DNA of 32,710 nucleotides from Paenibacillus antri (GTDB lineage: Bacteria > Bacillota > Bacilli > Paenibacillales > YIM-B00363): assembly GCF_005765165.1 (NCBI RefSeq), contig NZ_VCIW01000036.1:1-32710 (forward strand), read 5' to 3'. Positions within the stretch are counted from its first letter, which is position 1. Each line of letters opens with the position of its first letter. The translations under genes were made by a program, and so were the position numbers. Below, piece by piece: positions 25,440-32,710 of the stretch. Below the pieces are notes generated by a model, which was given only the letters and a program-made list of their open reading frames with translations, searched no databases and had not been told where the DNA came from.

Positions 25440-25449
25440 GTCATATGAC
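25440..25449. promoter_or_regulatory. palindrome GTCATATGAC between the response regulator and WGxxGxxG gene
   Basis: A perfect 10-base palindrome, 100 bases upstream of the response regulator start and 128 bases upstream of the divergent exported-protein gene. Its half-site TGTCAT is also in the GH44 operator, though arranged the other way round. It may be an autoregulatory site. The rest of 25341-25577 shows no gene. Confidence 0.3.
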
Positions 25450-25577
25450 AATCCCCTCAAGAAGTCCCGGTTGTCAAAAACCGTCATCCCTCCAAGGGAG
25501 TAATCCGGGCTCCCGATGCAAACAACTATAACGCAACGTTACACACATTCATTATCCGAAGGAGAGAGCCAATCGTT

Positions 25578-26021
25578 ATGAAGAAAATCAGCACGCTAGC
25601 ATTGACGGCCGTTCTTGCATGCAGCATGGCCGTGCCCGCGTTCGCCGAGGGCGGCAACTCCGCGGCGTCGTCGATCGGTCATGGGACGCAGAACGGCGTG
25701 AACGCGACGGGCGCGAACGGTACGGCGCTCACGAACGGCGCGAACGGCGGCGTCGGCTCCCGCAGCACGACCACGGGCGGCGGGATGACGACGAACCGCG
25801 CGACGACGACCGATACGAACGGCGTGAACGGGGCGAACCGTTACGGGTACGGCACGAACGCGCGCGGCGCGAATACGGGCTACGGCATGAACGGCGTCCG
25901 CATGAACAATCAGACGCGGGCGAATGCGGCCGCCGATAACGACGGCGTCGATTGGGGCTGGCTCGGCCTCGCCGGCTTGCTCGGTCTAGCGGGTCTCCGC
26001 GGTCGCGAAAGAGCGAAGTAA
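25578..26021 (+). CDS. exported Asn/Gly/Thr-rich protein with WGxxGxxG C-terminal segment
   Basis: The 147-aa product has a Sec signal peptide (MKKISTLALTAVLACSMAVPAFAE), a low-complexity middle rich in N, G, T and A with NG-A-N-G repeats (about 25-118), and a C-terminal segment DWGWLGLAGLLGLAGLRGRERAK (split at 25947-26018) in which WGxxGxxG is followed by a hydrophobic stretch and a basic tail. This tripartite end resembles a sorting signal; the family is named after it and its role is not established. GGAGAG precedes the ATG. It is divergent from the two-component system. Confidence 0.85.
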   Translation: MKKISTLALTAVLACSMAVPAFAEGGNSAASSIGHGTQNGVNATGANGTALTNGANGGVGSRSTTTGGGMTTNRATTTDTNGVNGANRYGYGTNARGANTGYGMNGVRMNNQTRANAAADNDGVDWGWLGLAGLLGLAGLRGRERAK

Positions 26022-26038
26022 TGTAAGGAAACGACGCG

Positions 26039-26080
26039 AACAGGCTGCCGAACTCCGTCTCCGGAGCGGCAGCCTGTTTT
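26039..26080. terminator. bidirectional terminator
   Basis: AACAGGCTGCCG (26039-26050) pairs with CGGCAGCCTGTT (26067-26078), followed by T on both strands. It lies between the convergent WGxxGxxG and DUF6062 genes. Confidence 0.88.
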
Positions 26081-26085
26081 ATCGT

Positions 26086-26880
26086 TTACGGCTTTAACGC
26101 AGCGTCCTTGAACGCTAGAACGCGCTGCTTGTATCGCGTATCCGTGCCCGGCAGGCCGACGTCAAGCCGCACGGCCCGAATCCAGCCGCCGAGATACGCG
26201 TCGCCTTCCTCGTCGGAAAAGCGGACGTTCGCCTTCCGTTCGATTTCTCGCAGATGCTCGATCTGCAGGTCCAAGCGCGAGAGCTGAATTTCGAGCAGCT
26301 CCGGGACGGACGGCCGTTCGGCGTGGCTCTGGATCAACCGGCGGAAGTGCGGGTGGCACAGCACCCCGCGATTGCGGTACCGCTCGCGAAATTCCTCGTC
26401 GCCCTCGAAGTAATCGACGACCGCGTCGACGTACCGCCGCTCGCACGATTCGGTCGCCGCGCAGATCGGGCATCGTTCCTCCGACGCGAAGCTGCTTAAG
26501 TAGGCGTTCGTTTCGTCGCCGTCGGCCTTGCCGGTCATCCGGGCTTGGAGAAGCGAACGGAGCGCGTTCGTTTTTTTTCGTAGGTCGCGTTGTTTTCGGC
26601 TGGTCAGGTACTTTTCCAATGACGTCTTATGATCTTCGAGCAGCGCCCGGTAGAAGACGGCTTGCGAAGCGGGATCGCCCGACTCCTTCACCCGCCAGGC
26701 GTGCGCGTTGCAGTATCCTCTCGCCCGCACGTACGAGCCGATCAACTGGCCGTCCCCGGCCCCTTCGCGCAGCAGCACCTTAATCATTCGCTCGACCCGT
26801 TCGTCCACCAGCTTGCACACCGGACACTGATCGTGCTGCAGCGCGTCGGCCATGTCGTGGTACAAAATATACTTATCCAT
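26086..26880 (-). CDS. DUF6062-like Cys/His protein with duplicated zinc motif
   Basis: The 264-aa soluble product contains the same pattern twice: CPVC (about 19-22) followed by GYCNAHAWR (about 55-63), and CPIC (about 137-140) followed by VLCHPHFRR (about 173-181). Each CPxC...CxxH set could bind one zinc, suggesting two treble-clef-like units from an internal duplication. I recognise it as similar to the DUF6062 family; the function is unknown. It is convergent with the WGxxGxxG gene and divergent from the SleB-like gene. Confidence 0.7.
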   Translation of the reverse strand: MDKYILYHDMADALQHDQCPVCKLVDERVERMIKVLLREGAGDGQLIGSYVRARGYCNAHAWRVKESGDPASQAVFYRALLEDHKTSLEKYLTSRKQRDLRKKTNALRSLLQARMTGKADGDETNAYLSSFASEERCPICAATESCERRYVDAVVDYFEGDEEFRERYRNRGVLCHPHFRRLIQSHAERPSVPELLEIQLSRLDLQIEHLREIERKANVRFSDEEGDAYLGGWIRAVRLDVGLPGTDTRYKQRVLAFKDAALKP

Positions 26881-26971
26881 TCGCGTCCCCCCGCTTCGAA
26901 AATCCCGTTCTCGATGCGGCTATTGTCCCCCGCGGTGGAAATTACCATACCCAAACGGAGCGAGATCTTTA

Positions 26972-26977
26972 TATAAT
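26972..26977 (+). promoter_or_regulatory. -10 element of the SleB-like gene
   Basis: TATAAT stands about 40 bases before the ATG; no clear -35 is seen at the right spacing (CCATAC lies at the expected place). A sporulation sigma factor is possible given the gene's class. Confidence 0.4.
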
Positions 26978-27014
26978 TCCAAGAGAACATAAGGAGGCGA
27001 TATCGATTCACAGC

Positions 27015-27818
27015 ATGAAAATACATAAACTCGCGGCGTCGGCGACGGCATCCCTGCTGCTCGCCGCGTCGCTCTTGGCGCCGAACGCGGCGGCGAAGCC
27101 GCTGCAGCCGGTCGTCGTCGACGGGACGCGGCATGCGACCGCCGCCCTGCAACGCGAAGGCTCCTTGCTCGTGCCGGCCGTCTTCCTCCGCAAGATGGGC
27201 GTCTCGGTCCAATGGGACGAGAACAACCAAGCCGTCGTGCTTCGGAAGGACGCCGTTCGCCTGTCCTTGACGGCGGGTCCCAACGGCGTCGTTCACAAGC
27301 CGGAAGGCACTTACGTTCCGTTGCGCTACGCGGCGGAGAAGCTGGGGATGAGCGTTACCTACGACGCGTCCACGCGAACGGCCGGCATTACGACGACGCC
27401 TTCCGCGGCGAGAACAGCGGCCAAATCCGCGAGCATCAGCGAAGAAGACGTCCTGTGGCTCGAGCGGATAACGGAAGCCGAGGCCGGCGGAGAATCCTAC
27501 GAAGGGAAGGTTGCCGTAGCTGCCTCGATCCTGAATCGGATCGACGATCCGAATTGGCCCGATACGATCCAAGGCGTCGTCTTCCAGATCGTCGAGGTCG
27601 ACGGAGTGGAGTATTACCAGTACTCCCCGGTGGCGGACGGGCGCATCTACGAGGCGAAGCCGACCGAAGAAACGCGGAAGGCGGTGCGGGCGGCGCTGGA
27701 CGGAAGCGATCCGACCGACGGTGCGACGGTATTCTATAACCCTAAGAAGACGGACAACGTTTGGGTCCGCGAGCGTCCGGTTTCGAAGACGATCGGCAAT
27801 CATGTGTTTTCCTATTAA
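27015..27818 (+). CDS. exported SleB-type cell-wall hydrolase with copper-amine-oxidase-N-like domain
   Basis: The 267-aa product has a signal peptide (KLAASATASLLLAASLLAPNAAA), a domain like the copper amine oxidase N-terminal/stalk fold (about 29-128, with YVPLRYAAEKLGM), and a Hydrolase_2 (SleB/CwlJ) domain (about 145-267: WLERITEAEAGGESYEGKVAV, ILNRIDDPNWP, ATVFYNPKKT). Hydrolase_2 enzymes act as lytic transglycosylases on spore cortex or cell wall; the Glu in TEAEAGGE is the expected catalytic residue. AAGGAGG lies 17 bases upstream of this ATG, unusually far; an in-frame ATT at 27006 would sit at the normal distance. Confidence 0.9.
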   Translation: MKIHKLAASATASLLLAASLLAPNAAAKPLQPVVVDGTRHATAALQREGSLLVPAVFLRKMGVSVQWDENNQAVVLRKDAVRLSLTAGPNGVVHKPEGTYVPLRYAAEKLGMSVTYDASTRTAGITTTPSAARTAAKSASISEEDVLWLERITEAEAGGESYEGKVAVAASILNRIDDPNWPDTIQGVVFQIVEVDGVEYYQYSPVADGRIYEAKPTEETRKAVRAALDGSDPTDGATVFYNPKKTDNVWVRERPVSKTIGNHVFSY

Positions 27819-27930
27819 TCAAGCGAAATTTACCCGCTTGAAATCGCTTCCAGAAAAACAAGGAATCGCGCGATTCTTGTCGAATTCGTCGAACATATAA
27901 ATTGATGTCATGTAAAGGGGATATCGCGCG

Positions 27931-29463
27931 ATGATCAACTTTTCCGCCTTCCGCAAACCCGCCGCCGCAACCGGAACGACAGCCGCAGTGCCGAAGAGGG
28001 ACGAACGTCTGTCTTTGCAAGAGAAAGACATGGTTCGCCGCAACGGCGTCGTCTTCGTCGCCATGTCGGTCATCACGGCGCTGACCGTCTTCGCGGTGTT
28101 GGCCATGGGCGGATCGACCCTGACGCTCGAATCGTTAGGCGTCGCGATCATTATGGCTCTCCACCTAGCGGCATTCGCCGCGCTTCATCTGAAGCGGGTC
28201 TGGATCATGAAGCTGAAATACGTCGCGGTCATCGGCTCGGCGCTGTCATCGTTGTATACGATCGTCTCGTCGCCGGACGCCACGAACGTGTTCTCGGTTT
28301 ATTATTTGCTCGTGCTGACGTTGATTTACATGAGCATGCCGTTAATGATCGCAATAGAAACGTACAGCTTCGGCCTATTGATCTTTCTTTTGTTCGTACA
28401 AGACACGGGGATCGCGCCCGATAAGGCGAGCACCTACCTCATTTATTTCGTCTTGATTTCCATCCTGTTGTTCTCGCTGCTTCGCGTCAGCAACCATCTG
28501 ATGAAGGACACGGAGCGTTCCCGTTCCGACGCGGAGGAGTTGCTCGAGCAGCAGCGCCGGCAGAAGGAGGGAGTCATCGCCGTCGTCGGCGAAGTATCCC
28601 GAAGCCTTACGGCGCTCAACCTCTCGGGCGCGGAGACGAATCAGTCGTTCGGCGAGATGAACGTCGCCTTCCAGGAAATCACGGTCGGCGCGAGCGCTCA
28701 GATGGAGTCCACGCTGTCCATCAACGAATCGATCCAGACGATGAGCGAGAGGATCGACAGCATGTCCGACGCGATGCGGTCGCTTCGGGAAGAGGCCCGT
28801 TCGGCCAAAGGGCTGTCCGACGACGGCGAGACGCAGGTCCGCGAGCTGACCGACACGTTCGTCCGGTTCCGCGGCGAAATCGAGTCGATGCAGAGCGAAA
28901 TCGCGAGCTTGATCGAACGCGTCAACGAAGCGAGCCAGTTCAGCTTAACGATCAAGGAAATCGCCAACCAGACGAATCTTCTGTCCTTGAACGCCAGCAT
29001 CGAGGCGGCGCGGGCGGGCGAGCATGGCAAGGGCTTCTCCGTCGTCGCTTCGGAAATCCGGAAGTTGGCGGATATGGCGTCTCGCTCCGCGGATCAAATC
29101 ACCGGCGTGCTCTCGTCGTTCGCGGCGCAATCCGACCAGACGCGCCGACGGATGGGTCATGTGGCGGAGCAGATGGAGAGAAGTCAAGAGACGACCGACC
29201 GGACGAGACAAGCGTTCGAGCAAATCAGCGCCGCCGTCGACGCCCTCGAGCTTTTGTCGGAGAGCAGCGCGCGGCTCACGAGCGAAATTCAGGCGTCCGC
29301 CGGCTCCGTCGGCGAATCGACGGCCCAGCTCGCCTCCGTCAGCCAACAGACGAGCGCGTCCTTGGAGCAGCTAACCGCCACGTTGGAGACGCTCCTCGTC
29401 GGCAATCGGACCAGCCTGACGAACCTCAAGCAGGTCGAGGAATCGTTACATCGCATTTCGTAA
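27931..29463 (+). CDS. methyl-accepting chemotaxis protein with polytopic membrane N-terminus
   Basis: The 510-aa product has about six membrane segments between residues 38 and 190 ([53 protein letters not shown], two in 119-160, [16 protein letters not shown]) with only short loops, no HAMP domain that I can recognise, and then the signalling hairpin with tip [20 protein letters not shown]. Such receptors may sense membrane state, or a small molecule within the membrane. AAGGGG lies upstream of the ATG. It is transcribed with the SleB-like gene direction and ends at a strong terminator. Confidence 0.93.
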   Translation: MINFSAFRKPAAATGTTAAVPKRDERLSLQEKDMVRRNGVVFVAMSVITALTVFAVLAMGGSTLTLESLGVAIIMALHLAAFAALHLKRVWIMKLKYVAVIGSALSSLYTIVSSPDATNVFSVYYLLVLTLIYMSMPLMIAIETYSFGLLIFLLFVQDTGIAPDKASTYLIYFVLISILLFSLLRVSNHLMKDTERSRSDAEELLEQQRRQKEGVIAVVGEVSRSLTALNLSGAETNQSFGEMNVAFQEITVGASAQMESTLSINESIQTMSERIDSMSDAMRSLREEARSAKGLSDDGETQVRELTDTFVRFRGEIESMQSEIASLIERVNEASQFSLTIKEIANQTNLLSLNASIEAARAGEHGKGFSVVASEIRKLADMASRSADQITGVLSSFAAQSDQTRRRMGHVAEQMERSQETTDRTRQAFEQISAAVDALELLSESSARLTSEIQASAGSVGESTAQLASVSQQTSASLEQLTATLETLLVGNRTSLTNLKQVEESLHRIS

Positions 29464-29470
29464 AATAGGG

Positions 29471-29525
29471 AAAAAGACTGCCACGCTCCGCGCGACAATC
29501 GCGCAGGAACCTGGCAGTCTTTTTT
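29471..29525. terminator. bidirectional terminator
   Basis: AAAAAGACTGCCA (29471-29483) pairs with TGGCAGTCTTTTT (29512-29524); the loop holds an inner GCGCGA/TCGCGC stem. It separates the convergent chemoreceptor and foldase genes. Confidence 0.92.
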
Positions 29526-29538
29526 ATCATATGAACTT

Positions 29539-30429
29539 CTATAAATATTCCTCGACGTCCGCGTTCGTCCGCTGCTCCTCCAGCCACGTCGTCGACAGCG
29601 CCGACAGCGCCTCGTTCACGAGCGCCTCCCGAATCTCTTCCTTCTTTTCTTCGAGCGTAGGCATATACGCCGCTTTCTTCTCGGACACTTGGATGATATG
29701 AAATCCGTTGCTCGTCTCGACCGGCTCGCTGAGCTGCCCGACCTCAATCGAGAAGGCGGCCGTCTCGAACGGCTCTTCCATGACGCCCTTCTCGAAGAAG
29801 CCGAGATCGCCGCCGGCATCGACCGTGCCCGTATCGAGCGATTGCTCCGCCGCCAGCGTCGCGAAGTCTTCGCCGCCCGAGAGCCGCTGGCGAAGCTCCT
29901 TCGCTTCTTCCTCCGTCGCCACGAGGATATGGGACGCCTTCACCTGCTCGGGCTCTTCGAGCGAGGCGGCATTTTCGTCGTAATAGGTTTGAATTTCCTC
30001 GTCCGTCACGGTGACCTGCGGCTCCAGCAGCTTCTTCAGCTGTACTTCGACAGCCATCTGCTCCTCCAGCCCCTCGACGGTCATGCCGTACATGGCCAGC
30101 GTCGACAGGAAATCGTCTTCGCTCGGGAACTGCCCTTTGATCGCGTCCATCTGTTCGGCGATGTCCTCGTCGGCGACCTCCACGCCCGCCGCTTCGGCCG
30201 CTTGGCGCACCAGCTCCTCGTCGATCATCGACGACAGCGTCTGTCCGCCGTCCGCGGCGAGCAGCGCGTCGAATACGTCTTGCTTCGAAATCGCGACGCC
30301 GTTGACCGAGGCCGCGGGACCGAGATCCGAGTCCTGCTCCCGGAGGAAAGGGAACAGCGCGGCGGCGATCAGCAAGGCGAGCAAGACGAGAGATACGATT
30401 TTCCACTTCGTGGTTACGATGTCATTCAT
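29539..30429 (-). CDS. membrane-anchored parvulin-type peptidyl-prolyl isomerase (PrsA/SurA-like)
   Basis: The 296-aa product has one N-terminal membrane segment (about 10-28, IVSLVLLALLIAAALFPFL), a SurA-N-like helical chaperone region (about 40-160), and a parvulin domain (about 165-260: VKASHILVATEEEAKEL, GGDLGFFEKGVM, FHIIQV). It should help exported proteins fold on the outer face of the membrane. Unlike Bacillus PrsA there is no lipobox Cys, so it is held by the membrane segment. The ATG at 30429 has AAGGAG seven bases upstream; a longer reading from 30465 lacks one. Confidence 0.92.
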   Translation of the reverse strand: MNDIVTTKWKIVSLVLLALLIAAALFPFLREQDSDLGPAASVNGVAISKQDVFDALLAADGGQTLSSMIDEELVRQAAEAAGVEVADEDIAEQMDAIKGQFPSEDDFLSTLAMYGMTVEGLEEQMAVEVQLKKLLEPQVTVTDEEIQTYYDENAASLEEPEQVKASHILVATEEEAKELRQRLSGGEDFATLAAEQSLDTGTVDAGGDLGFFEKGVMEEPFETAAFSIEVGQLSEPVETSNGFHIIQVSEKKAAYMPTLEEKKEEIREALVNEALSALSTTWLEEQRTNADVEEYL

Positions 30430-30534
30430 GAGTACGCTCCTTCGATTTTCGGATCCTGTGAGCAAGTCCGATTTCCCCCATTATGCTCCGCGAACCTGAA
30501 GCGCATATGAAATTCGCCTGAACGTTTCCTGAAA

Positions 30535-30563
30535 ATGAAAAAACGGGGCTCAATGAGCCCCGT
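30535..30563 (-). terminator. terminator overlapping the end of the PhyH-like gene
   Basis: On the minus strand ACGGGGCTC pairs with GAGCCCCGT across the small loop formed around the stop codon, then TTTTTT. The last codons and the TGA are part of the hairpin. Confidence 0.85.
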
Positions 30564-31359
30564 AATACGCGTACTCCACCCCGCAAGGCCCGCCGTCCGG
30601 GTTGCTCTCGAGATCGACCTCGCTGCCGTCCGCGCGGAACAACGGGCGATAATAATGCGAGATCCGGGCCGCCGACGCGTTGGCGTAATGGCAGATGAAC
30701 GAACGCCGGAATCGATCCTTCGTCTTGTTCCGGTACGAGCCGTGGATCAGATTGCCGTTGAAGAACAGCACATCGCCCGCCGCAAGCGCGACCGGGACCG
30801 CCTTCATCCCCTCCGGCGGCTTCACGTAATGGTTCGTGAACGACTCCTTCGCATCCGCTTCGTCCGGACAGACGATCTCGTGGGCGTTCGTCTTCGGCAC
30901 GACGAGCAAACCGCCGTTCTCCTCGTCCGCCGGGTCCACCGCCGTCCACGCGGCGATACAGTTGCCCGGTTCGACCTTCAAGTAGAAGTTGTCTTGATGC
31001 AGCGCCTGGCCGCGAGAGCCAGGCGGCTTGTAATAAAACATGCTTTGCGCCGCCAGCGCCTCTTCTCCGAACAACGACTCGAGCGCCTCCAGGACGGGCG
31101 GATGCAGCATATACCGCTTGGCGGTCGCGTCGAACCGATGCGGATGCATCACCCTCGGATACCGCTTCAGCGGATCCGTCCCGTCCGCCGCGAAATCCGG
31201 TTCGAAATAACCCGGCACCGTCCGCCGGCCGATCCCCTCGAACGTCCGCTCGATCTCGCGCAGCTCCTCCTTCGCGAACAGTCCTTTCACGACAAGATAG
31301 CCCTCTTCCTCGAATCGGCGCACCTGCTCCTCCGTCAACGATCCCCTTCGTTCCGTCAT
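30550..31359 (-). CDS. phytanoyl-CoA dioxygenase (PhyH) family protein
   Basis: The 269-aa product is a non-heme Fe(II)/2-oxoglutarate oxygenase of the PhyH family. It has FEEEGYLVVKGLFAKEEL at the start, iron ligands HxD in LHQDNFYLK, the distal His in NLIHGSYRNKT, and a nearby Arg (RRSFICHY) for 2-oxoglutarate. The substrate is unknown; small-molecule hydroxylation is expected. I chose the ATG at 31359, with GAGAGGAG nine bases upstream; a GTG three bases earlier is also possible. It is divergent from an AraC regulator, which probably controls it. Confidence 0.92.
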   Translation of the reverse strand: MTERRGSLTEEQVRRFEEEGYLVVKGLFAKEELREIERTFEGIGRRTVPGYFEPDFAADGTDPLKRYPRVMHPHRFDATAKRYMLHPPVLEALESLFGEEALAAQSMFYYKPPGSRGQALHQDNFYLKVEPGNCIAAWTAVDPADEENGGLLVVPKTNAHEIVCPDEADAKESFTNHYVKPPEGMKAVPVALAAGDVLFFNGNLIHGSYRNKTKDRFRRSFICHYANASAARISHYYRPLFRADGSEVDLESNPDGGPCGVEYAYYGAH

Positions 31360-31430
31360 CACACGATTCTCCTCTCGTTTCATTGGAGTGTTACAGTTGA
31401 ATTTCCTTTATTTTAGAGTAGAATGACTCC

Positions 31431-31436
31431 TATAAT
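31431..31436 (+). promoter_or_regulatory. -10 element of the AraC-family gene
   Basis: TATAAT precedes the AraC reading frame by about 60 bases. The -35 is weak (TTATTT at 31408). Its presence argues against the ATG at 31442 as the start. Confidence 0.5.
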
Positions 31437-31495
31437 GAAGTATGGAAACCGCTGAACAGTCACACGATTCTGCTGCAAGTGGGGGGATTCGGAAA

Positions 31496-32305
31496 ATGGA
31501 GCAACGCCTAGAAGCCTACGGCGGCGAAGCCAAAGGCCTTACGATCGCCGGGCGATTCCGCGTGCCGGACACGTATGTCGTCGACCGGCCGACCGGCCGC
31601 GACGAAGACGATTGGATCGTCGCATACACCTTGGAGGGCGCCGGCTACGTCCGGACGACGGGGTTGGAGCATCGGCTCGGCCCGGGCGACATCCTGCTGC
31701 TGAATGCGTCCGTTCCCCATGCGTACGGCACCTGCGCCGGGGAGATCTGGGGCTTCGTCTGGGCCCACTTCTCTCCGGAGCGCATGGATGCGAGCTTCCT
31801 GCCGACGGAGACGGCGACCGTCGCCCCGATCGCGGACGCCTCCGCCCGCCGGCGCATCGTCCGCGCGTTCCGGCGCGTGCTGATCGACGCCAGGGATCGC
31901 GGCGACTTCTGGAACGAGCTCTGTTACGGGGCTCTGCAGGAGGTGCTCGCGATCGCCGCCCGCCAGATCGCCCGGCGCATCGACCCGCGCGTCGAGGAAG
32001 CCCGGCGGCTGCTGGCGGCGAACATGCGCGAGCCCGTTCGCATCGAGACGTTGGCGAAGGCGGTCGGCCTGTCGCCGTCGCGGCTGTCGCACCTGTTCAA
32101 GGAAACCACGGGCCAATCGATCGTCGACGCGCTGAACGCCATGCGCGTGCGGCAAGCGGCGCTGCTGCTCGAGCATACGCGCCGAGGCGCCGCGGAAATC
32201 GCCTACGAGGTCGGCTTCCAGAACTACAACCACTTCCTCGCCCAATTCCGCCGAAGATTCGGCGCCAGCCCCACCGGCTACCGTCGCGGGCTGCGGCTCG
32301 AGTAG
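31496..32305 (+). CDS. AraC-family regulator with cupin sensor domain
   Basis: The 269-aa product has an N-terminal cupin-like ligand domain (about 20-110: DDWIVAYTLEGAGYVRT, LGPGDILLLNASVPHAYG, WGFVWAHF) and a C-terminal pair of HTH motifs (about 168-265: IETLAKAVGLSPSRLSHLFK and AAEIAYEVGFQNYNHFLAQF). It usually binds a sugar or similar ligand and activates nearby genes. I chose the ATG at 31496, with GGGGGG nine bases upstream; the earlier ATG at 31442 lies at the promoter. The divergent PhyH gene is the likely target. Confidence 0.93.
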   Translation: MEQRLEAYGGEAKGLTIAGRFRVPDTYVVDRPTGRDEDDWIVAYTLEGAGYVRTTGLEHRLGPGDILLLNASVPHAYGTCAGEIWGFVWAHFSPERMDASFLPTETATVAPIADASARRRIVRAFRRVLIDARDRGDFWNELCYGALQEVLAIAARQIARRIDPRVEEARRLLAANMREPVRIETLAKAVGLSPSRLSHLFKETTGQSIVDALNAMRVRQAALLLEHTRRGAAEIAYEVGFQNYNHFLAQFRRRFGASPTGYRRGLRLE

Positions 32306-32375
32306 ACGCGCCCTCCCCCGCTTTTCGCCTTAGCCCTTGGCGCATTCTAAGGTCGCCTCCTTTCTGTCGCCGGCT

Positions 32376-32519
32376 CCTTTCCAAGCTGATTCCCCCTGCT
32401 CAGGTCCTCCGGGGCGGGGCACTGTTGACTGCCCCTTTCTAACGTGATGTCCTCTAGTCAGGACCAAGGGGCCCCCCCTTTTTGCCGGCTCCTTTCCAAG
32501 GCGATTTCCTCTGCTCAGG
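32376..32519. repeat. three direct copies of the 29-base half-unit of the palindrome family
   Basis: Half-units at 32376-32404, 32434-32462 and 32491-32519 begin CCTTTCyAA and end with a CAGG (CTGCTCAGG in two of them), at a 57-58-base pitch. All are in the same orientation. The middle one matches 26 of 29 bases of the reverse-complemented right arm of the array at 18300-18765. The first and third are preceded by GCCGGCT, which resembles the AGCCGGT adjoining the array's right arms. They fill most of the gap between the AraC gene and the transposase gene. Confidence 0.9.
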
Positions 32520-32544
32520 ATTCCTCCGAATTGGAATTTCTCTA

Positions 32545-32573
32545 TTGAAATAAGAACATCAGTTCGGTATAAT
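32545..32573 (+). promoter_or_regulatory. sigma-A promoter of the transposase gene
   Basis: TTGAAA (32545-32550) and TATAAT (32568-32573) are separated by exactly 17 bases, a near-consensus promoter, 22 bases before the transposase ATG. Confidence 0.75.
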
Positions 32574-32594
32574 GGGGAAAAGGAGGCGGCGTTC

Positions 32595-32710
32595 ATGGAT
32601 CAAGCGGAACAGGTAGCTTATTTCTTTCGGCGGCGGTGGCCGAACGGGTTTTCCTGCCCGAGCTGCGGATATGGGGCGTATTATACGATCACGACGCGGC
32701 AGCTCCCGCT
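32595..32710 (+). CDS. IS1595-family-like transposase, N-terminal part (cut by window end)
   Basis: Only 38 codons are in the window. They read MDQAEQVAYFFRRRWPNGFS, then CPSCGYGAYYTITTRQLP. The W-P-x-G-F-x-CP-x-C start is that of the zinc-ribbon domain at the N-terminus of IS1595-type DDE transposases. AGGAGG lies eight bases before the ATG. No terminal inverted repeat of an IS can be confirmed, because the right end is outside the window, but the half-unit repeats lie immediately upstream. Whether the gene is intact is unknown. Confidence 0.8.
   Translation, partial: MDQAEQVAYFFRRRWPNGFSCPSCGYGAYYTITTRQLP

Noticed and set aside
27819-27841. Hairpin after the SleB-like gene as a terminator
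   Set aside because: TCAAGCG/CGCTTGA can pair but no T run follows; too weak to call.

Overview
The window comes from the chromosome of a spore-forming, high-GC Firmicute, most likely Paenibacillaceae (Paenibacillus or Cohnella type). The evidence is the 16S rRNA 5' end at the left edge, an alpha/beta-type spore DNA-binding protein, a SleB-type cell-wall hydrolase, YtaF, a GH44 glucanase with a bacterial Ig-like domain, a WGxxGxxG-tailed exported protein, frequent TTG/GTG starts and strong GGAGG ribosome binding sites. The gene order polA-mutM-ytaF-coaE with nrdR close by matches the Bacillus/Paenibacillus backbone.

Layout. 1-630: 5' end of a leftward 16S rRNA gene, its leader (boxA) and two candidate promoters, a strong hairpin and a degraded 3' fragment of a tRNA-Ala gene. 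630-2283: a visibly AT-rich cassette (WYL-domain regulator and a divergent PhnB/VOC protein) lying between that fragment and an intact tRNA-Ala(GGC). 2335-8778: housekeeping genes nrdR, a spore protein gene (opposite strand), and the leftward run polA-mutM-ytaF-coaE-lytic transglycosylase. 8872-9636: a HAD-like protein whose tail overlaps the next gene. 9569-16337: the leftward phosphate operon pstS-pstC-pstA-pstB-phoU, followed 34 bases later by a c-di-GMP enzyme (degenerate GGDEF-EAL-CBS-GGDEF). 16338-18281: an intergenic region with two back-to-back Pho boxes and a divergent chemoreceptor gene. 18300-18765: five tandem 59-base palindromes. 18845-25340: DUF1801 protein, secreted multimodular GH44 glucanase, and a NarL-type two-component system. 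25578-30429: WGxxGxxG protein, a duplicated Cys/His protein, SleB-like hydrolase, a polytopic chemoreceptor and a membrane-anchored parvulin foldase. 30550-32305: a phytanoyl-CoA-dioxygenase-like enzyme divergent from an AraC regulator. 32376-32710: three direct copies of the half-unit of the same palindrome family, then the start of an IS1595-type transposase gene with a canonical promoter.

Two things stand out. (1) A repeat family built from a 29-base half-unit occurs as inverted pairs (59-base palindromes, five in tandem) behind the chemoreceptor, and as three direct single units beside the transposase gene; it resembles REP/BIME elements in form, but the neighbouring transposase is of the IS1595 (DDE) type and not a RAYT. 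(2) The phosphate operon appears to form a larger starvation-response module: a c-di-GMP turnover enzyme at its 3' end and a chemoreceptor with its own Pho box at its 5' end, which would tie phosphate limitation to motility and c-di-GMP level. Both are inferences from sequence alone.
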